Of a stretch of DNA of 34,270 nt, positions 33,580 through 34,270 are shown in pieces. The notes under the pieces were generated by a model that did not search any database, had not been told where the DNA came from, and worked only from the letters and a program-made list of their open reading frames with translations. Both the position numbers and the translations under genes were made by a program. The stretch is from Firmicutes bacterium UBA1422 (GTDB lineage Bacteria; Bacillota; Clostridia; Peptostreptococcales; Anaerovoracaceae): positions 966-35,235 of the forward strand of contig DBPK01000023.1 in assembly GCA_002304835.1 (NCBI GenBank), in the 5' to 3' direction. The first letter of the stretch is position 1. The number at the start of each line of letters is the position of its first letter.

Positions 33580-33608
33580 CAATTAAACAATTAAGCAATT
33601 ATTTAATT
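33580..33608. repeat. Three tandem 8-base CAATTA repeats, probable ArsR-type operator
   Basis: CAATTAAA, CAATTAAG and CAATTATT follow each other at 33580, 33588 and 33596 with no gap, and the last runs into TTTAATT to form an AATTA-TT-TAATT inverted repeat. They lie just downstream of the -10 of the arsR-cadA promoter, where a repressor would block initiation. Confidence 0.5.
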
Positions 33609-33610
33609 AT

Positions 33611-33639
33611 ATGATACATAAGTCATTTCCATTTGTCAA
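33611..33639 (-). promoter_or_regulatory. Promoter of the ArsR-type/cadA operon
   Basis: On the minus strand: TTGACA (33634-33639), a 17-base spacer and TATCAT (33611-33616), a near-consensus sigma-A promoter. The predicted start is near 33604, inside the CAATTA repeats. Confidence 0.75.
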
Positions 33640-33731
33640 GTCAAAGCAAAACGGATTTATATATCCGGGCCTGAAGTGAAAAGAGATTTACAGTAGAAAA
33701 ACAGAAAGGTTTGTGATATTGTATTAACGTT

Positions 33732-34270
33732 ATGAATGATTTGAGCAAAATACCAAAAAACGATATAGCCGAACCCGAAAAAACCATGGCTCTGGTCCTG
33801 ATAGCCCTTTTTCCGACTCTGGCTGCAGGGACATACATTTTTGGTACAAGAGTGATAATACTTACTGTAGTTTGTGTTGCTGCATGTATTTTGTTTGAGC
33901 TTTTGTTCTGCCTGGCGGCCCGGCAAAGAGTTTCTGTGAGAGATGCCAGTGCGGCGGTAACGGGAGTGATAGTTGCTTTTCTGCTACCTTCAGAATTCCC
34001 CTACTGGATGGCAGTAACAGGATGCTTTTTTGCAATAGTTGTTGCAAAGATGATATTTGGGGGGCTGGAACAGAATTTTGTAAACCCTGCGGCGGCGGGA
34101 TATGCCTTTCTTGCGGTGTGTTTTCCCGAATATATAAACAGTCTTTCATTTCCCAATGTTGCATCTGATACTGGGGATATTGCCGCACAAAGTCCTTTGA
34201 TGCTGTGGGCTCTTGAAAAAACAGAAGAGATGCCCACATATATCGAAATGTTTCTTGGATTCATAAGCGG
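33732..34270 (+). CDS. rnfD: RnfD/NqrB-family electron transport subunit, N-terminal part
   Basis: The frame stays open for 179 codons to the window edge. The peptide has the RnfD beginning: a short charged N terminus, ALVLIALFPTLAAGTYIFG, VRDASAAVTGVIVAFLLP, FPYWMAVTGCFFAIVVAKMI, then FGG and NPAAAGYAFLAVCFP. RnfD is a polytopic subunit of the ion-pumping ferredoxin:NAD oxidoreductase, and its covalent FMN site would lie beyond the window. No rnfC precedes it, although rnfC usually comes first in rnf operons. No good ribosome site or promoter was found, and a stop codon six codons upstream limits earlier starts. A related NqrB-type subunit is possible. Confidence 0.75.
   Translation, partial: MNDLSKIPKNDIAEPEKTMALVLIALFPTLAAGTYIFGTRVIILTVVCVAACILFELLFCLAARQRVSVRDASAAVTGVIVAFLLPSEFPYWMAVTGCFFAIVVAKMIFGGLEQNFVNPAAAGYAFLAVCFPEYINSLSFPNVASDTGDIAAQSPLMLWALEKTEEMPTYIEMFLGFIS

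Noticed and set aside
1..34270. CRISPR arrays, insertion sequences, tRNA or rRNA genes, prophage genes
   Set aside because: No regularly spaced repeats, transposase or integrase motifs, or tRNA-like cloverleaf sequences were seen.

Overview
The window looks like chromosome from an anaerobic, low-to-moderate GC monoderm of the Clostridia. The support is strong AGGAGG-type ribosome sites, heavy use of AGA and ATA codons, an Rnf-type gene, a type IV pilus cluster without an outer-membrane secretin, and lysine-rich FN3/Ig-like surface proteins. I cannot name the genus. Every stretch of more than about 100 bases between genes holds a regulatory element described below.

Left part (1-18665): a Crp/Fnr-type regulator (929-1582) is divergent from a small THEP1-like NTPase and a DUF4213/DUF364 protein. 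To its right are a secreted protein (1786-3069) and then a tightly packed row of thirteen same-strand genes (3245-18665). These encode a GLUG-repeat surface protein; a membrane-anchored Ig-like protein; an ExbB/TolQ-type protein; a DUF2149 protein whose only membrane segment looks like ExbD; a protein with four copies of a domain I read as SUOX/molybdopterin-binding-like; a lipoprotein with the same domain; an ECF transporter S component fused to that domain; two EcfA ATPases; an EcfT fused to a metallophosphoesterase; a glutamate-cysteine ligase; an ATP-grasp ligase; and MobB. The same palindrome, TGTTG-N6-CAACA, lies upstream of the regulator, of 1786 and of 3245. At the last two it is centred 41.5 bases before the predicted transcription start. 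I infer one regulon for energised capture, dephosphorylation and import of a small molecule, with a pterin or molybdenum-cofactor-related compound the leading guess. This is the best candidate for an undescribed system.

Middle and right (18671-31255): a type IV pilus locus, in the order major pilin, prepilin peptidase, PilC, PilM, PilN, PilO, PilB, PilT, an 846-residue pilin-adhesin and three minor pilin-like proteins. The major pilin gene is out of frame as written at an A7 run, so it is either phase-variable, frameshifted or a sequencing error.

Right end (31277-34270): an ArsR-type repressor and a CadA/ZntA-type P1B ATPase on the minus strand, with a clear promoter and operator-like repeats, then the start of an rnfD-like gene that runs off the window.
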